Notes under the pieces: model-generated
What the model was told of the DNA's origin: nothing
The model's input: the letters and a program-made list of their open reading frames with translations, nothing else
Databases searched by the model: none
Position numbers and translations under genes: made by a program
Shown here: positions 44,608 to 53,533 of the stretch, one piece after another
Position numbering within the stretch: position 1 is the first letter of the stretch
Layout of the letters: each line of letters opens with the position of its first letter
Assembly (NCBI RefSeq): GCF_017310505.1
Contig: NZ_CP065957.1
Coordinates: 992,001-1,056,000 of the forward strand
Direction of reading: 5' to 3'
Length of the DNA: 64,000 bases
Source: Methylacidiphilum caldifontis
Lineage (GTDB): Bacteria > Verrucomicrobiota > Verrucomicrobiia > Methylacidiphilales > Methylacidiphilaceae

Positions 44608-45906
44608 ATGAATGATACTCAAAAGATCACTTTGAAGAATAATCTTTCTATCAGCATTAAAGAAAAATTATCCTGGGGCATTTTTGATCTGGGCAACGTA
44701 TCCTTTACCATCGTTCTGGTTGATCTCGTTTTTAGTCTTTATTTTGTTCAGATCATTTGCGCGCGCCGGACCGATGGGACTTTTCTTTTAAGCCTAGCTG
44801 CTTTTTTCACACAAATCTTTGTGGCTCTTTTTTTGCCCTTTGTCGGGGCCCTGTCCGATATCATGACCAAAAGAAAGTTTTTACTCGGTTTTTTCTTTTC
44901 AGTTTGCATTATCGCTACAACTTTGTTGGGAACAACAAAAGAGGGAGATGTCTGGAAAAGCCTGCTTAGCTATTCAGTAGCAAATATCTCGTTTTCTTTT
45001 ACCGAAAATATCTTTTCTACTTTTCTACCTGAATTGATCCCAATCAGCTTCATTGGTCGATTTTCAGGCTGGACCCGAGCTTTTGGAAACCTCGGTGGTC
45101 TTTTTAGCCTACTCATTGTTTATCCTCTTCTTTCCCCTGGCTTCACAGTCACCAATACCGAGCTGCTTCGACTCTGTTTTCCCATCGTTGCAGCTATTTA
45201 CATGATGTGCGGGTTACCCCTTTTTTTTAATCTCGAACTGCAAAAAAAACCTAAAACCCACTTGAAATATAGCAAAGCCCTTTTAAAAATCTTTTCTGAT
45301 CTTAAAGAAACTCTTCTTCTTCTATTTCATAACAAGGCTTTAATTCTTTATTTCGCAGGTTCTTTTCTTTTTTTCTCAGCGGCAACTATCCTTATGATTA
45401 TACTGGCTGTTTATGCTCAGATGGAATACGGGATTACAGGAGCCCAACAGATCGGTGTTTTTCTTTTAATTCAGACAGGAGGCACTCTAGGTTCATTTAT
45501 CTTTGGCTTAATCCAGGACAGGTGGGGATCTCGAAGAGCTCTACAAATAGATCTTTTGCTATGGATAATCTGTATCAGTAGTCTTGTTTTCGCTAATACA
45601 AAATCCTCTTTTTATGCTGCCTCCTTCCTTATTGGAATTGGTAACGGCTCCCTTCCCTCACTATCCCGAGCCGTCATGAGCCTTCTTTCAGATGAGGAAA
45701 AAATAGGAAAACATTTTGGTCTTTGGGGTCTTTCCTGCCGAATCGCTACAGGCATTGGTCCCTTGAGTTTTGGTTATCTGTTCATGATTACCCATTCTTT
45801 CAAAACCCCGATGCTTTTGCCCTTATTCTACTTTCTGGGAAGCCTCTTTTTTGTTTCATTCCTCCCTAAAATTAGAAGAGAATCAAGGCTATCTGATAGC
45901 GGTTGA
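44608..45906 (+). CDS. MFS transporter, UMF1 family, second copy
   Basis: 432 residues, aligned end to end with the preceding gene: WGIFDLGNVSFTIVLVDLVFSLYF, DIMTKRKFLLGFFFS, FLPELIPISFIGRFSGWTRAFGNLGG and QDRWGSRRALQIDLLLW match. A tandem duplication with divergence is the simplest reading. A good Shine-Dalgarno (CCAGGACG) precedes the ATG. The pair may form heteromers or transport related solutes; this cannot be decided from sequence. Confidence 0.85.
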   Translation: MNDTQKITLKNNLSISIKEKLSWGIFDLGNVSFTIVLVDLVFSLYFVQIICARRTDGTFLLSLAAFFTQIFVALFLPFVGALSDIMTKRKFLLGFFFSVCIIATTLLGTTKEGDVWKSLLSYSVANISFSFTENIFSTFLPELIPISFIGRFSGWTRAFGNLGGLFSLLIVYPLLSPGFTVTNTELLRLCFPIVAAIYMMCGLPLFFNLELQKKPKTHLKYSKALLKIFSDLKETLLLLFHNKALILYFAGSFLFFSAATILMIILAVYAQMEYGITGAQQIGVFLLIQTGGTLGSFIFGLIQDRWGSRRALQIDLLLWIICISSLVFANTKSSFYAASFLIGIGNGSLPSLSRAVMSLLSDEEKIGKHFGLWGLSCRIATGIGPLSFGYLFMITHSFKTPMLLPLFYFLGSLFFVSFLPKIRRESRLSDSG

Positions 45907-45996
45907 ATCTTTTTTCTAATTGCTTTCTCATTGCTTTTGCCAATTTGGCTTTTTCCGGTTATCTGGCAGTTAGTTTCAGGTCATTATTGTCATCGA

Positions 45997-46017
45997 TCCT
46001 CAAATTATACTTGAGGA
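45997..46017. terminator. possible bidirectional terminator hairpin
   Basis: TCCTCAA (45997-46003) and TTGAGGA (46011-46017) form a perfect 7-base stem around the loop ATTATAC, between two convergent genes (MFS and efflux pump). No T-run of length follows on either strand, so it would be a weak or factor-dependent stop. Confidence 0.35.
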
Positions 46018-46053
46018 ACTTGTTTAGATCACAACAGCTGGATTTAAAAAAAA

Positions 46054-49000
46054 CTAAACATTTTTAATCAGCCATTTATGCCAAGCCTTTTCAATCCAAA
46101 AATAAAACACCGGAAGGACTACTAGATCCATCAGTGTTGAAGAAACTATGCCTCCAATGACCACTATCGCAAGTGGTTTTTGAACTTCCGCTCCTGGACC
46201 ATGAGCAAAAGCCATGGGGACAAAACCTAGGATCGCCACAAGGGCCGTTGCCAAAACCGGTCTTAGCCGGATTAAAGCCCCTTCTTCTATCGCTTTTTCT
46301 AGATTATATCCTAAAGAACGCAACCGGTTAATCGCTCCCAACATAACCAACCCTTCCAATATGGCTACTCCTGAAACAGCGATAAACCCAATCCAGGCTG
46401 AAATACTAAAAGAAAGACCTGAAAAAAGCAGGGAAAATATTCCTCCTGTTATCGCCAAGGGAATGGAAAAAAATACGATTAAACAATGCCTGAAGTTTTT
46501 GAACAGAAAATAAAGCAAAAGAGCTATCGCCAACAAAGCCAAAGGAACAACCACTTTGAGTGTTTCTTTTGCTTCAATATAATTTTTATATTGGCCTCCG
46601 ATTTCGTAATAATAACCTTGGGGAAAATGCAGCCGTTTCTTTATCTTTTCGGTAGCTTCCCTAACAAAACTTTCTAGATCCCTCCGTTCAAGGTCCACAA
46701 GCAAAGCGATACGACGTATCCCATTTTCTCTGGAAATCGACCGCAATCGCTCTTCGTACCGAGCAGAAGCCAGTTGAGATAAATAGAGAATACCCCCAGT
46801 TCCAGAGCGCACGGGTAAAGAGAGCAAAGCACCCAAATTTTTTCTCTCTTGATCAGGAAATCTAATCACAATATCATAGCGTCTGACTCCATCGATCATT
46901 TTCCCGACGATTTTTCCTCCCAAGGCTCCCGACACCGCTTCGTTAATCTCGGAAGATTGAACAATCTGTCCAGCCATCGCTGAGCGATCGGGAAGGACTT
47001 CAAGAGAAGGAGCAACCCCTGATGTTTCAAAAGCCAAACCGACAACTCCTCTCACATTTTCCAACAATTTCTTGATCTCCTCAGCCAATGAATAAATAGT
47101 GCTGTAATCCGATCCAAACACCTTGAAAGCCACGTCCGCTTTTACTCCTTGAAGCATATCATTAAACCTGTTTTCAATGGGTTGAGAAAAGATCATATCT
47201 TGTCCAGGAACCTTGAGTTTGATTTCCTCTTCAATCAGATCCTCTAGATCTTCCTTGGAAAGAGCTTTCCCATTGATTTTTCTCCACTGCGATTTGGGTT
47301 TCAGAAAAATATACAGTTCAGGTTCGTTAGGACTAGCGGGGTCAGTAGCAACATCAGCCATTCCAATCCGCGAATACACATAGCGAATTTCAGGAAAAGA
47401 CTCCAGAAGTATCTCTTCGGTCTTTTTTTCCATAGCCACACTCGCCTCCAAGCTGATCGTGTTTTCCCTGAAGATATTGATATCGTAAGCTCCCTCGTCA
47501 AGCTTCGGAACAAAATCTGCACCCAATGAACCAAATTTCATAATGGCGATGAAAAAAAAGAGCAGGGCCGTAGAGCAAAAAAACCATCCATATTTGAGGG
47601 AAAACCGGATAAAAGGACGATAAATGCTTTGTAAAAAGTCCAGTAGCCTATTCTGCTTTCCCCTTAAAGCATGTTTACCCCCAAGTCCTATCGCAGCAAG
47701 GACAGGAACAAAAGTAAAACTAAAAATAAGGGAACCAAGGAGAGCAAAGATAACAGCTATAGCCATTGGCCTAAATGTCTTTCCTGCAACCCCACCTAAA
47801 CTTAATATTGGAACATAAACAAAAGTAATAATTAATACCCCAATAAAAACCGAAGGTCCTACTTCTGAAGCCGTTTCTTTAACAACTTGTTCTTTTTCAT
47901 TTCTGGAAAAGATTGAACAGCCCGTTTGAGCCTCTTTGTCAGATAACTTTCGAAGTATGTTCTCTACCATGATGACGACTCCATCGACAATCAGCCCAAA
48001 ATCAATAGCCCCAAGGCTCATCAGGTTTCCCGAGATATGGAAAAGTTTCATCCCATAAAGTGCAAAAAGGAACGACAGTGGAATGGTAAAAGAAACAATC
48101 AAGGCTGCTTTAAAATCGGCAAGAATAAAAAAAAGGATCAAAGCAACGAGGGTTGCTCCTTCCAGGAGGTTTGAAAAAGCGGTGTGGATCACTTGATCGA
48201 TAAATTCTGAGCGGTTATAAAGGACCTCTATTTTTATCCCATCAGCTAACCGGGATTGTATTTGCTGTATTTTTCTAAAAACTCTCTGAGAAACCGTCCT
48301 TCCATTTTCTCCACTTCGCATAAGAATAATCCCTAGAACCGTTTCTTTCCCATTTTTCAAGGCTGCTCCCACCCTTATTTTTGATCCGACTTGAACCTGC
48401 GCAACATCCTCAACAAGGACCGGTTTTACAGATCCTGGATATTTTATAGGTAGAATCTGTATCTGCCGAATATCTTCTACCCGACTCACCGCCCTGACCG
48501 TCATCTGCTCTCCCGCTTTCTTGATGTATCCACCCCCCACGTTTTCCACGTTCATGGCCACCACATCAGCCAATTCTTTCAAAGTCAACCCCAAGTTCAT
48601 GAGTTTTTTAGGATCGGGCATCACGACTATCTCCTTGTCATATCCTCCAATGGTGTTCACCTCAGCCACGCCCGGAACCATCCGCAGCTGGGGAATAATC
48701 TGGTATTCCTGGATTAACTTGAGCTCCATGAGCTGCTCGTACCGAGTTGGAGGCTTATCTAAAGCATCTTCTTTCCAATCCAGGGAATAAACAAAAACTT
48801 CTCCCAAACCCGTACTCATCGGTGCTAATCTTGGAACAAGCCCAGCGGGTATTTTATCAAGAGCCGTCAGCAACCGTTCGCTAGTCAGTTGCCTGGCTCT
48901 ATAAATATCAGTCCTGTCATTAAAAATAAGGGTAATCTGTGAAATCCCAAATTTGCTCACCGAACGCATTTCCTCTAAGCCGGGTATTCCTGAGCATTCT

Positions 49001-49212
49001 CTTTCCAAAGGAAAGGTGACGAGCTTTTCGATCTCTTCAGGGGCAAGATCTCGAACTGGAGTAATAACCTGGACTTGAACATTTGAAATATCTGGAACAG
49101 CGTCTATAGAAAGATGGGCTGCTGTATAAAGGCCTAAAACCAGATAGAAAAACAATCCGATGTTAACAATCAGCTTATTTGCTAACAAAGAAGAAATAAA
49201 TTTTTCGAGCAT
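46054..49212 (-). CDS. heavy-metal efflux RND transporter, CzcA/CusA type
   Basis: About 1052 residues from the ATG at 49212 (a start at 49278 is possible). The N-terminus IDAVPDISNVQVQV is the HME-RND entry motif; FPLERECSGIPGLEEMRSVSKFG, LGEVFVYSL and IVMPDPKKL follow. The membrane part has GAIDFGLIVDGVVIMVEN, containing the charged Asp of the proton pathway, plus GVAILEGLVMLGAINRLR. This is the inner-membrane pump of a tripartite metal exporter (copper, zinc, cobalt or nickel). No adaptor (CzcB) or outer-membrane (CzcC) gene is beside it, which is unusual because they are commonly one operon. Confidence 0.92.
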   Translation of the reverse strand: MLEKFISSLLANKLIVNIGLFFYLVLGLYTAAHLSIDAVPDISNVQVQVITPVRDLAPEEIEKLVTFPLERECSGIPGLEEMRSVSKFGISQITLIFNDRTDIYRARQLTSERLLTALDKIPAGLVPRLAPMSTGLGEVFVYSLDWKEDALDKPPTRYEQLMELKLIQEYQIIPQLRMVPGVAEVNTIGGYDKEIVVMPDPKKLMNLGLTLKELADVVAMNVENVGGGYIKKAGEQMTVRAVSRVEDIRQIQILPIKYPGSVKPVLVEDVAQVQVGSKIRVGAALKNGKETVLGIILMRSGENGRTVSQRVFRKIQQIQSRLADGIKIEVLYNRSEFIDQVIHTAFSNLLEGATLVALILFFILADFKAALIVSFTIPLSFLFALYGMKLFHISGNLMSLGAIDFGLIVDGVVIMVENILRKLSDKEAQTGCSIFSRNEKEQVVKETASEVGPSVFIGVLIITFVYVPILSLGGVAGKTFRPMAIAVIFALLGSLIFSFTFVPVLAAIGLGGKHALRGKQNRLLDFLQSIYRPFIRFSLKYGWFFCSTALLFFFIAIMKFGSLGADFVPKLDEGAYDINIFRENTISLEASVAMEKKTEEILLESFPEIRYVYSRIGMADVATDPASPNEPELYIFLKPKSQWRKINGKALSKEDLEDLIEEEIKLKVPGQDMIFSQPIENRFNDMLQGVKADVAFKVFGSDYSTIYSLAEEIKKLLENVRGVVGLAFETSGVAPSLEVLPDRSAMAGQIVQSSEINEAVSGALGGKIVGKMIDGVRRYDIVIRFPDQERKNLGALLSLPVRSGTGGILYLSQLASARYEERLRSISRENGIRRIALLVDLERRDLESFVREATEKIKKRLHFPQGYYYEIGGQYKNYIEAKETLKVVVPLALLAIALLLYFLFKNFRHCLIVFFSIPLAITGGIFSLLFSGLSFSISAWIGFIAVSGVAILEGLVMLGAINRLRSLGYNLEKAIEEGALIRLRPVLATALVAILGFVPMAFAHGPGAEVQKPLAIVVIGGIVSSTLMDLVVLPVFYFWIEKAWHKWLIKNV

Positions 49213-49560
49213 CTTTATGAAGAAATCGAAAAGGGGTTTTTTACATTCCTTCTCGAAACCCAGTTTATCTTTAAGCAAAATAAGGCAAAGAGTAAAATAA
49301 CAATACCAGCTCTTTGGCTTTCAGGATCAAAGCAAAGAATTTTTTAAACAGGAGTATAAAGAAAAGAGCCTTTTGGTCTGTTCTCAAAGCGAGGACAACT
49401 AAGTCGAGTAATTCTCAAAACCAAGACTTGCTTTTTACTTTAAAAAAATTTATCCTAAACTATTTGAGAAAGGGGAGGAGGATAGAAGATAAAAATTTTG
49501 GTAATCATAGAACCAGAAGCTCTAAATTGGTAAGCTTTTTGATTTTGTTTTTATCTTCTT

Positions 49561-50991
49561 ATGAAAAATTCTAAAAACACAATCTCTCCTTTTTTCCAAG
49601 TCGCTAAGCTTTTTTTCTTCTTCTACATTTCCTGGTTTTTCCCCTGCGAACTTTTAACCGTTCGCAAAATGGGCAAACAATATGCCAATCCCAAGCGTTT
49701 TCTTTTTTCATTAGCTATCCTGTTAGTTTTAAGCTGGATCAATAAAAGCTCTCAAAACAAAGACATCGGCCTTGTTCTTTTATTCTGCGGACTTCTTACC
49801 CTTATCTATTTTTTTGAATCCCTTCGTCTCTATTACGAAGAAGAAAAGAAAAAGATTGCAAGAAATCCCCTATCTTGGGGAATTCCACTTCTGGGTATCC
49901 CTCGAAACGAATGGTTCTGGTATCTCTTTCAACCTTTAATGATCATTTTGCTCTCTTTTCTCTTTTCATTCTTTTCTCAAACCCTTTTCTTTTACTTTTT
50001 ACTTTCGGCGATTTTTCTCTGGATCTTCCGATTTCTCTCTTTCCGATTCTATAAAGAAAAGGAAATACAACCCCCTTGGGATGATGATTTCTCCCCTCAA
50101 GAAGATCAAATAGTTAATAACAGTACCGAGATTATTGATCGTTCTCTAGGGAATGAGAATCAGCAGCAGACAAGGCTCAATCCTCAATTGATTTCCCTGG
50201 TCGTTATTGGCTCTTTGGCAATCTCCTCTTTCATTTTACATGAGAAACCTTTCTTCTCTTCGTTCATCTCTGGTAGCAGCTATTCGCTCTCCAAGGCGTT
50301 GGCCAAAGAAGAAGAACAGCTCTCCAGCTCCATGCCTTTTGGATGGACATTAAAGACTGCCCTCTCCAAGGAGGAATTTTTTTATACTGTTCCTCAACTT
50401 CTTGAGAAATACCAAAATCATCCCCATTCTTTCTTCCAACAACTCTGGTCTTACTGGAGAGAAGAAAAGGCTGAGGTCGTCTGCGGTCGGTTTACTCCCA
50501 AAAAGATTGAACCTTTATGGGCTCCATTCACAGGGGTCATGATCGCTTGGATCCCCGTAGAGGAAAATCAGAAAGAAAATCCCGACGTTGAGTTATGGAC
50601 TTACATCGAAACACCATCCTCTCTCTACTCCAAACTGTCAAAATCCTTCTTAACTCGACCTTCTGTTGTCATAACTTTCGGTAAGGACCTTAAAGCCTAT
50701 ATATTTGATGTGACTCAGCTAAATGGTAAAACCCTATTCCATACGGTCATCCCCTTTCCTTTTACCCTTAATATTGCCGGCTGTTCAATTGTCCAGAATC
50801 CACAACCCTATTATGTCCAAAACGCATACCAATCTCAGGGACAAAAGATAAAGGAATTTATTATCAAAAGACAAAAAGAACTTTTGACCGAGCTTAAAAC
50901 AACCCCTTTGACAAAAGAAAAACTTGAGGAAATTAAAAAAGAGGCCAATATCCTAAAAACAAAACTTGCTGAAATTGAAGGTAAAAAATAG
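49561..50991 (+). CDS. large membrane protein of unknown function
   Basis: 476 residues. The N-terminal ~170 residues hold about five hydrophobic segments (FFFFYISWFFPCELL, FLFSLAILLVLSWI, IGLVLLFCGLLTLIYFFES, LMIILLSFLFSFFSQTLFFYFLLSAIFLWI in two); then an acidic polar loop, another membrane segment (LISLVVIGSLAISSFIL) and a C-terminal domain of about 240 residues likely outside the membrane. The end is Lys/Glu-rich and helical. I do not recognise a family. The next gene begins about 8 bases after its stop and encodes a secreted protein, so they are probably one operon. It is divergent from the metal pump by about 350 bases. Confidence 0.55.
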   Translation: MKNSKNTISPFFQVAKLFFFFYISWFFPCELLTVRKMGKQYANPKRFLFSLAILLVLSWINKSSQNKDIGLVLLFCGLLTLIYFFESLRLYYEEEKKKIARNPLSWGIPLLGIPRNEWFWYLFQPLMIILLSFLFSFFSQTLFFYFLLSAIFLWIFRFLSFRFYKEKEIQPPWDDDFSPQEDQIVNNSTEIIDRSLGNENQQQTRLNPQLISLVVIGSLAISSFILHEKPFFSSFISGSSYSLSKALAKEEEQLSSSMPFGWTLKTALSKEEFFYTVPQLLEKYQNHPHSFFQQLWSYWREEKAEVVCGRFTPKKIEPLWAPFTGVMIAWIPVEENQKENPDVELWTYIETPSSLYSKLSKSFLTRPSVVITFGKDLKAYIFDVTQLNGKTLFHTVIPFPFTLNIAGCSIVQNPQPYYVQNAYQSQGQKIKEFIIKRQKELLTELKTTPLTKEKLEEIKKEANILKTKLAEIEGKK

Positions 50992-50999
50992 GGTTGCCG

Positions 51000-51569
51000 A
51001 TGAAAAAATTTGCCCTGCTTTTATTCCTTTTGTTGGCTTTAGGGTTAAATCTAGGAGCACAAACTTCGGAAACTGAAGAACTGGATAAAGCCATCGAACA
51101 AGCTCAAAAACAGTTAGAAAAACAACAAAGAGGAGGGAAAGAAGAACTCAACCAAGCAGCTATTAACAAAGCTCCTTCTTTAGAATATTCTCCTAAAAAT
51201 GGGAAGCTTGTTTCAGCCCAAGATTTTTCCAGTTATATCAAAAAACACAAAACCAAAAATCTCTGGGTGTATGGGCATTTCAAAGTCGTTCAAATTAAAA
51301 AAAATAATCAACTTGTAGCTAAACCGATTGTGAAAGGATTTATTCCCTTGATCAATTCTCTGGCCTTACCTAAAGTCCGATTTGTCTTTTTAAACCCTCA
51401 AAATCTAAAGAACTCTAGCCATCTTTATCCCGGAGACAGCTTTTATGTTTCTCCCCGACATCCTGCCCTTGTTACTCGGGTTATTTATAAGAATAGAGAG
51501 GAAACTATAGCTAGAGCCCTTTTCAGCAACCAACCCATGAACCATCTGCTCAGTTCAAAAAATAAATAA
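51000..51569 (+). CDS. secreted protein of unknown function
   Basis: 189 residues from the ATG at 51000; a TTG at 50994 would add two residues. A clear signal peptide (KKFALLLFLLLALGLNLGAQT) is followed by a Glu/Gln/Lys-rich helical stretch (ELDKAIEQAQKQLEKQQ) and a beta-rich domain (KTKNLWVYGHFKVVQIKK, FVFLNPQNLKN, GDSFYVSPRHPALVTRVIY). No known family comes to mind. It follows the membrane protein gene closely, and the two together may form an envelope complex; this rests on the spacing only. Confidence 0.5.
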   Translation: MKKFALLLFLLLALGLNLGAQTSETEELDKAIEQAQKQLEKQQRGGKEELNQAAINKAPSLEYSPKNGKLVSAQDFSSYIKKHKTKNLWVYGHFKVVQIKKNNQLVAKPIVKGFIPLINSLALPKVRFVFLNPQNLKNSSHLYPGDSFYVSPRHPALVTRVIYKNREETIARALFSNQPMNHLLSSKNK

Positions 51570-52099
51570 TTGATTGTCAACTCATTGATTGCAATCTGAT
51601 AAGATCAAAAAATTGATTCTCTCTTAAAATATAGCGGGAAGAAGAAAAATTTATCTTTATCCAAAAGATTCAAACTTAATTTTTTTTCACAACTCGCACT
51701 TCCCCTCTTCTATTCCTATCTGATGGATCTAATCTAAGAAGAAATGGCGGTGTTTATTGGCTGAAATTCGAAAGACCTCTAAGAGAAATCCTGTGGATTG
51801 CGCTAATTGAACTTACCTCGTAGCTCGGTGTAACACTGCTCTGCATAAAGCCTGCAAAAAATGATTTATTTTGCAGAGGGAACGTGAAAAAAATCTTTTT
51901 CCATTAAGGAAACAATTGTTTGCGTACTTTGCTTGCTAATGCAATGACAAGCCGCTTCCCACCCTAAAGCCAAGTTTCGCGGGCAGAGCAGGCAGGCAAA
52001 ACCCCTCTGGCGACAGGCAAGAATTCATTTTCCAAAGACCACTTTGTCCTTTTACCCGATTGCATGACTACACTGCTTTTCCATGTGGATAACAAAATA
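51570..52099. other. intergenic region with inverted repeat and atypical segment
   Basis: No gene is seen over about 530 bases. CTGCAAAA (51852-51859) and TTTTGCAG (51869-51876) form a perfect 8-base inverted repeat around a 9-base loop. The stretch 51945-52020 is richer in G and C than its surroundings and stays open on both strands for 30-50 codons without a start, e.g. a minus-strand frame ending near 51880. It may be a fragment of an old mobile element. It forms the left border of the accessory island that ends at the tRNA-Ser gene. Confidence 0.4.
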
Positions 52100-52501
52100 T
52101 CATTTTGAGTGGTAGGTGGAACCATGATTTTTCAAATACTCTTTAATCCGCACAAAGTCCTCATTATTTTTTTCCCCTTTGTAGTATATCTCAATAAAAT
52201 CAACCTTGAAAGTCGATGGATAAAAAGCATAAATGACTCGGATACCGCTTATTACGCCACTTCCTTTGAGTGCTTTGCAGGCGAATTTCTTAACTTTAAA
52301 GATCTTAATTTCATCGTTGCAAAAATCTGGTATGGGGAAAACGCTTCTGTTATCCATGTTCTTGAGATGGTAAAGCTCTATGGCGTTGCGCTTGACCGTT
52401 TCTAAATCTTCCTTAAGCGTTCCAAACTTCTTGAGGAGTCGTTTGAGATCTTTTTGAAAGACATTAGTTTCACTATATTCAATCTTCGTCGGTGTTGCCA
52501 T
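52100..52501 (-). CDS. RelE/HigB-like toxin of a Panacea toxin-antitoxin pair
   Basis: 133 residues from the ATG at 52501 (MATPTKIEYSE); an upstream in-frame ATG at 52564 lies inside the antitoxin gene. The protein is basic with the RelE-superfamily pattern: a helix FQKDLKRLLKKFGTLKEDLE near the N-terminus and the C-terminal strands SGIRVIYAFYPSTFKVDFIEIYYKGEKNNEDFVRIKEYL. Such toxins usually cut mRNA on the ribosome. It overlaps the antitoxin stop by 23 bases, so the antitoxin is made first. The exact toxin subfamily and catalytic residues are not clear; the pair with a Panacea antitoxin supports the call. Confidence 0.72.
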   Translation of the reverse strand: MATPTKIEYSETNVFQKDLKRLLKKFGTLKEDLETVKRNAIELYHLKNMDNRSVFPIPDFCNDEIKIFKVKKFACKALKGSGVISGIRVIYAFYPSTFKVDFIEIYYKGEKNNEDFVRIKEYLKNHGSTYHSK

Positions 52502-53270
52502 ATTCTCGAACTGATGTCTCGGGAGTTCGGTAGAACACCGACTCATAGTCAAGCCGTTTGCCATACTCTGCGCTTACCCATGGAACATCTTTATGTGATA
52601 ATTCAGAAAGCTGCTTCGCAGTCAGATCAGAAAGTCGTTGTAGTTCCCAATCAATGTGCTCCTTCTCTCTTCCATTGAGGATGCTTAAATCCGGTTCAAC
52701 CTCTGGATTGACAAGATATTTTGTCTGAGGGTACTTGTAAAATTTGCTTTTGATTTTTTCTACCTCGCCTTTTTTAATCATGTCTTCAATAAGCTTTTCA
52801 AACAAAAGAGGCGTTGGACCATGTTGGTTTTTAATATACACCAGACCCATTAGCTGATCTTCATATTTTTCGTAGTAGTCAAAATCCATGAAATAAAGCA
52901 GTTTATACAGAGCTGTCATGCCGATATTCGGCTTGCCGCCAACTTTTTTCAAAACATAAATTAAAATCTGCCGAAACTTGTCAACTTTTTCTTGAGGTAC
53001 GCTAATACGAATTTCCTCTTTTGTTTCTTCCGCCTGTTTTTTCTTGCGATCAATTTCAACGATGGGTTTTGCTCCTTCTTTACCATGTAAAAAATTTTCC
53101 AAAGGAATATCAAAAACCTCCGAGAGCTTCTTTGCCTCAGTGATAGTTAAATCTCTCTCTCCCCGCTCAATCTGCATATAAGTCGTTCGAGAAATGCCAA
53201 GTATTGATGCCAAAAACTCCTGCGTCAGACTACGTTTTTTCCTTTGTTCTTGGATGAATTTAGCAAGCAT
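52479..53270 (-). CDS. Xre-HTH / Panacea (DUF4065) antitoxin
   Basis: 263 residues. Residues 1-60 are a Xre-type HTH (FIQEQRKKRSLTQEFLASIL, then GISRTTYMQIERGERDLTITE). Residues ~95-245 match the Panacea domain: MTALYKLLYFMDFDYYEKY, GLVYIKNQHGPTPLLFEKLIEDM and, near the end, ELSHKDVPWVSAEYGKRLDYES. Panacea antitoxins are known to neutralise very different toxins, and fused HTH domains let them repress their own operon. It lies between a small HNH nuclease gene (two-base gap) and a RelE-like toxin gene (23-base overlap). This module order is not one I know. Confidence 0.85.
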   Translation of the reverse strand: MLAKFIQEQRKKRSLTQEFLASILGISRTTYMQIERGERDLTITEAKKLSEVFDIPLENFLHGKEGAKPIVEIDRKKKQAEETKEEIRISVPQEKVDKFRQILIYVLKKVGGKPNIGMTALYKLLYFMDFDYYEKYEDQLMGLVYIKNQHGPTPLLFEKLIEDMIKKGEVEKIKSKFYKYPQTKYLVNPEVEPDLSILNGREKEHIDWELQRLSDLTAKQLSELSHKDVPWVSAEYGKRLDYESVFYRTPETSVREYGNTDED

Positions 53271-53272
53271 GG

Positions 53273-53533
53273 CTATTTCCCTTTATGTTGAGCTTTTGTA
53301 CCCTTCTTGCGGTTTTCTTGCCAATGAAGGGGTTGCAGATTTCTCAAATTATCACTTCCCCCTTTGTCCTTTGGATTCTTATGGTCGATTTCCCACCCAT
53401 ATTCACCATTTGTTCCATAAGAATCAAAACGAATTATATTTCCATAGTTATCTTTGCGCCATACCTTAGGATTTTTTCCGGGTATGGGTTTTGCTTTTTC
53501 CCAAACTTCTTCAATCATATTTTTCGAAACCAT
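53273..53533 (-). CDS. small stand-alone HNH nuclease
   Basis: 86 residues, or 81 if the ATG at 53518 is used. The HNH core is EIDHKNPKDKGGSDNLRNLQPLHWQENRKKG, with His51, Asn65 and Asn74 as candidate metal and catalytic residues. A zinc-ribbon CxxC is absent. The N-terminal half (VWRKDNYGNIIRFDSYG) is a short beta hairpin typical of these small HNH proteins. It is followed two bases later by the Panacea antitoxin gene, so they are surely one transcript. It may be a DNA-cutting effector, a second toxin or an accessory; which is unknown. Confidence 0.8.
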   Translation of the reverse strand: MVSKNMIEEVWEKAKPIPGKNPKVWRKDNYGNIIRFDSYGTNGEYGWEIDHKNPKDKGGSDNLRNLQPLHWQENRKKGTKAQHKGK

